A stretch of DNA of 49,230 bases. Source: a candidate division WOR-3 bacterium. Lineage in GTDB: Bacteria > Hydrothermota > Tepidihabitantia > Tepidihabitantales > JBDRVQ01. Location of the stretch: contig JBDRVQ010000010.1 in the NCBI GenBank assembly GCA_039801905.1, forward strand, positions 1 to 49,230. The letters are read 5' to 3'. The notes beneath the pieces are model-generated. The model saw only the letters and a list, made by a program, of their open reading frames with translations, did no database searches and was not told where the DNA came from. The position numbers and the translations under genes are program-made. This document shows, piece after piece, positions 47,741-49,230 of the stretch (position 1 is the stretch's first letter; every line of letters starts with the position of its first letter).

Positions 47741-48370
47741 TCCTTTACCAGGAGAAAAAAATAGGCGGTCAAAGGTTATCTTCATTATTCCAATTATCCC
47801 TTCTTTTAGCCATGCGGTTAGACCCTAATTTAGCCTTCCTTTTAGCCCAATAATTAGACTCCCCTTTAATTTACCCATTAAACACCCTTTTAAACTGCCA
47901 ATTAGGGAGAGAATTGAGCCATCACTTATAGTTTCCCTTAAACTGAATATTAGGATGAAGGTTAAGGTCTAAGTTAGGCCTTTACTTACCTTCCCCATTA
48001 TATCCCCTATACTGCCCCCCATTTTTCAGGCAAAATCTAATAAATTATTGTAAATTAAGGACTTGTAAGAAAAGAGCGGCTAGCAAAAATATGAATGACA
48101 TTAATATTTCAATTTGATGAATTACCAATTTTTAATAAGATTAGATTTTCGCCTTGGAACTCCTTAGAGGTTACGAGGGATAAGGATTTTATAAAAGTCT
48201 TACGACTTAACTCCGAATGTCATTATGCACAGAAGGCGAAGCAATCTCATTTGAGTGAAAAAAGAGACGAGACCCAATCCGTGATTAAGTTTAAGATAGG
48301 CGATATTTGTTTCTATATTCTATTATCCCCTAACTTTCTAAAACTTAAAGAGACCTTTATGGTTGCCGAG
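47741..48370. other. Repeat-bearing intergenic region between comEC and larC
   Basis: No convincing gene. It holds the third 12-nt array (47794-48012), a degenerate reverse copy of the promoter-like block (about 48000-48045), and TAAGGATTTTATAAAAGTC (48181-48199). The last is the exact reverse complement of 19 bases at 35173-35191. A 113-codon plus-strand frame starts at 48095 but overlaps the end of larC on the other strand and looks random. Confidence 0.5.
47794..48012 (-). repeat. 12-nt phased array, copy 3 (reverse orientation)
   Basis: On the plus strand TTA begins at 47794 and recurs every 12 nt to 47998, 18 positions with a single TTG at 47914 and no slip. In the minus-strand frame the tetrad pattern reads SLIGSLKGCLMGKLKGSLII, interrupted by two TAG codons. 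The array starts with an ATG as in the other two copies. Confidence 0.78.
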
Positions 48371-49230
48371 TCAGCTGGAATTTTGACTATAAACCTTCTT
48401 TGTCAAGGGGAAGAGTTTTTCGTAAATTTCTTTTAAGGGGATTTTTTTCTTTTCCGCTATTCTTTTCAAGTCTTCATATTCAAAGGCAAAATTCACTTCC
48501 TTTCCCCGCCACCGGCCAATCTTTAATCTCACTTTGCCGTATTCGGTCTTAATCTCTTTTATCTCCCTCTCCGCCTCATACCTTTCTATTGGATAGACTC
48601 TTACCCCTAAGGTCTTGGTTTGAGAAAAAATCTCATCAATCATCTCATCCCTCTTCTCTTCTTTTGTCATAACGGAAATCTTTATCCCGGGGCGGTTCTT
48701 TTTACAATAGATTGGTGTGAAATAAATATCCAAAGCCCCTTTCTTTAATAATCTCTCCATTAGATAGCCCAAGATCTCGGGTGAGGTGTTGTCAACATTG
48801 GTCTCAATTAGAAAGATTTGCTTCGGTTTCTCTTCCAATTTGCCAACGATTGCCCTTAAAAGATTAGGCTCTTTGAGGTCAAAGGTACCGGTGCCGTAAC
48901 CAATCCTTTCTATTTTCATTAAAGGTAAAGGGCAAAATTTTTTGACTAATGATTTTATAAGTAAAGCGCCGGTTGGGGTGGTAATCTCAAAGTCAATATC
49001 CTTCTCGTAGACCGGTATCCCTTTTAATATTTCTAAGGTGACCGGTGCCTTTATCTTCCCCAAAGGGACAAAAGAGGCATAAATCTCTCTTATTTCTAAG
49101 AGGTTAAGCGCCAAAAGGCAACCGACAATATCTAAGAGGGTATCGTATTCTCCCAATTCGTGGAGGTGAGTCGTCTTTTTTCTGTGTACCTTCGCTTCCG
49201 CTTTTAAAAGGAGGGAGAAAATTTCTTTTG
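48371..49230 (-). CDS. larC: Nickel-pincer cofactor biosynthesis protein LarC (5' end outside window)
   Basis: LarC inserts nickel into the pincer cofactor of lactate racemase and related enzymes. The frame stays open to the window edge, with EIFSLLLKAEAKVH and then HLHELGEYDTLLDIVGC, the conserved HxHE-D-DIVG segment. TPTGALLIKSL and IETNVDNTSPEILGYLMERL are also family hallmarks. The stop is at 48371 and at least the first hundred or so residues lie beyond 49230. It implies a nickel-pincer racemase or epimerase elsewhere in the genome. Confidence 0.93.
   Translation of the reverse strand, partial: KEIFSLLLKAEAKVHRKKTTHLHELGEYDTLLDIVGCLLALNLLEIREIYASFVPLGKIKAPVTLEILKGIPVYEKDIDFEITTPTGALLIKSLVKKFCPLPLMKIERIGYGTGTFDLKEPNLLRAIVGKLEEKPKQIFLIETNVDNTSPEILGYLMERLLKKGALDIYFTPIYCKKNRPGIKISVMTKEEKRDEMIDEIFSQTKTLGVRVYPIERYEAEREIKEIKTEYGKVRLKIGRWRGKEVNFAFEYEDLKRIAEKKKIPLKEIYEKLFPLTKKVYSQNSS

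Noticed and set aside
48095-48436. 113-codon plus-strand reading frame
   Set aside because: No ribosome-binding site, no recognisable motif, and its end overlaps larC on the opposite strand. It also runs through the repeated TTTTATAAAATCC motif.

Overview
The window looks like ori-proximal chromosome from an uncultivated Gram-negative-type bacterium. AT-rich spacers surround a GC-rich rRNA set. The envelope genes imply an outer membrane: an LpxL-like acyltransferase, a Wzi-like barrel protein and a GT28 glycolipid glycosyltransferase. Several exported proteins end in a FlgD/T9SS-type C-terminal domain. That style, together with a membrane pyrophosphatase, unlinked rRNA genes and heavy use of strong TTGACA promoters, suggests a WOR-3/Stahlbacteria-like candidate phylum. 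This placement is an inference from gene style; a 16S search would settle it.

Layout. 1-7.1 kb: end of a DksA-type gene, truA, then a sigma-54-type promoter driving two exported-protein genes. Each of these has an almost identical pseudoknot-forming leader just before its ribosome-binding site. They are followed by a sensor kinase and an NtrC-type sigma-54 activator that are the obvious candidate controllers. 7.1-8.5 kb: a small unknown gene, a polypurine tract and a decayed transposase. 8.6-13.3 kb: envelope genes, dut, and a tRNA-Val-led operon. 13.3-16.6 kb: broken genes and a small island flanked by a direct repeat of the dnaA 3' end. 16.7-18.3 kb: dnaA and a probable oriC with three perfect DnaA boxes and a parS-like site. 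18.3-24.9 kb: 16S rRNA on the minus strand and 23S-5S on the plus strand, separated by a secreted-protein gene, a repeat-rich spacer and a second parS-like site. 25-37.8 kb: pseudopilin, radical SAM protein, tRNA-Gly unit, ftsY, HEAT-repeat protein, hppA, an adk-map-infA-rpmJ cluster, tRNA-Val unit and groES-groEL. 37.9-49.2 kb: a secreted metalloprotease, tyrosine phenol-lyase, an accA-era-miaA-HAD-comEC run, and larC running off the end.

Four sequence patterns recur and are the main discoveries. (1) A twin pseudoknot leader with an invariant 16-nt loop lies upstream of two co-regulated secreted-protein genes. (2) Many promoters have a 16-bp spacer with the -10 box only 5-7 nt before the start codon, so their mRNAs should be leaderless. 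All three tRNA genes are followed 6-8 nt later by an ATG, so tRNA 3' processing would also produce nearly leaderless mRNAs. (3) A conserved GTTAACAGTGA-type block sits 11-15 bp upstream of the -35 of four otherwise unrelated promoters. (4) Three dispersed arrays carry TAA (or TTA) on an exact 12-nt period for 12-18 units, two of them preceded by a shared promoter-like block.
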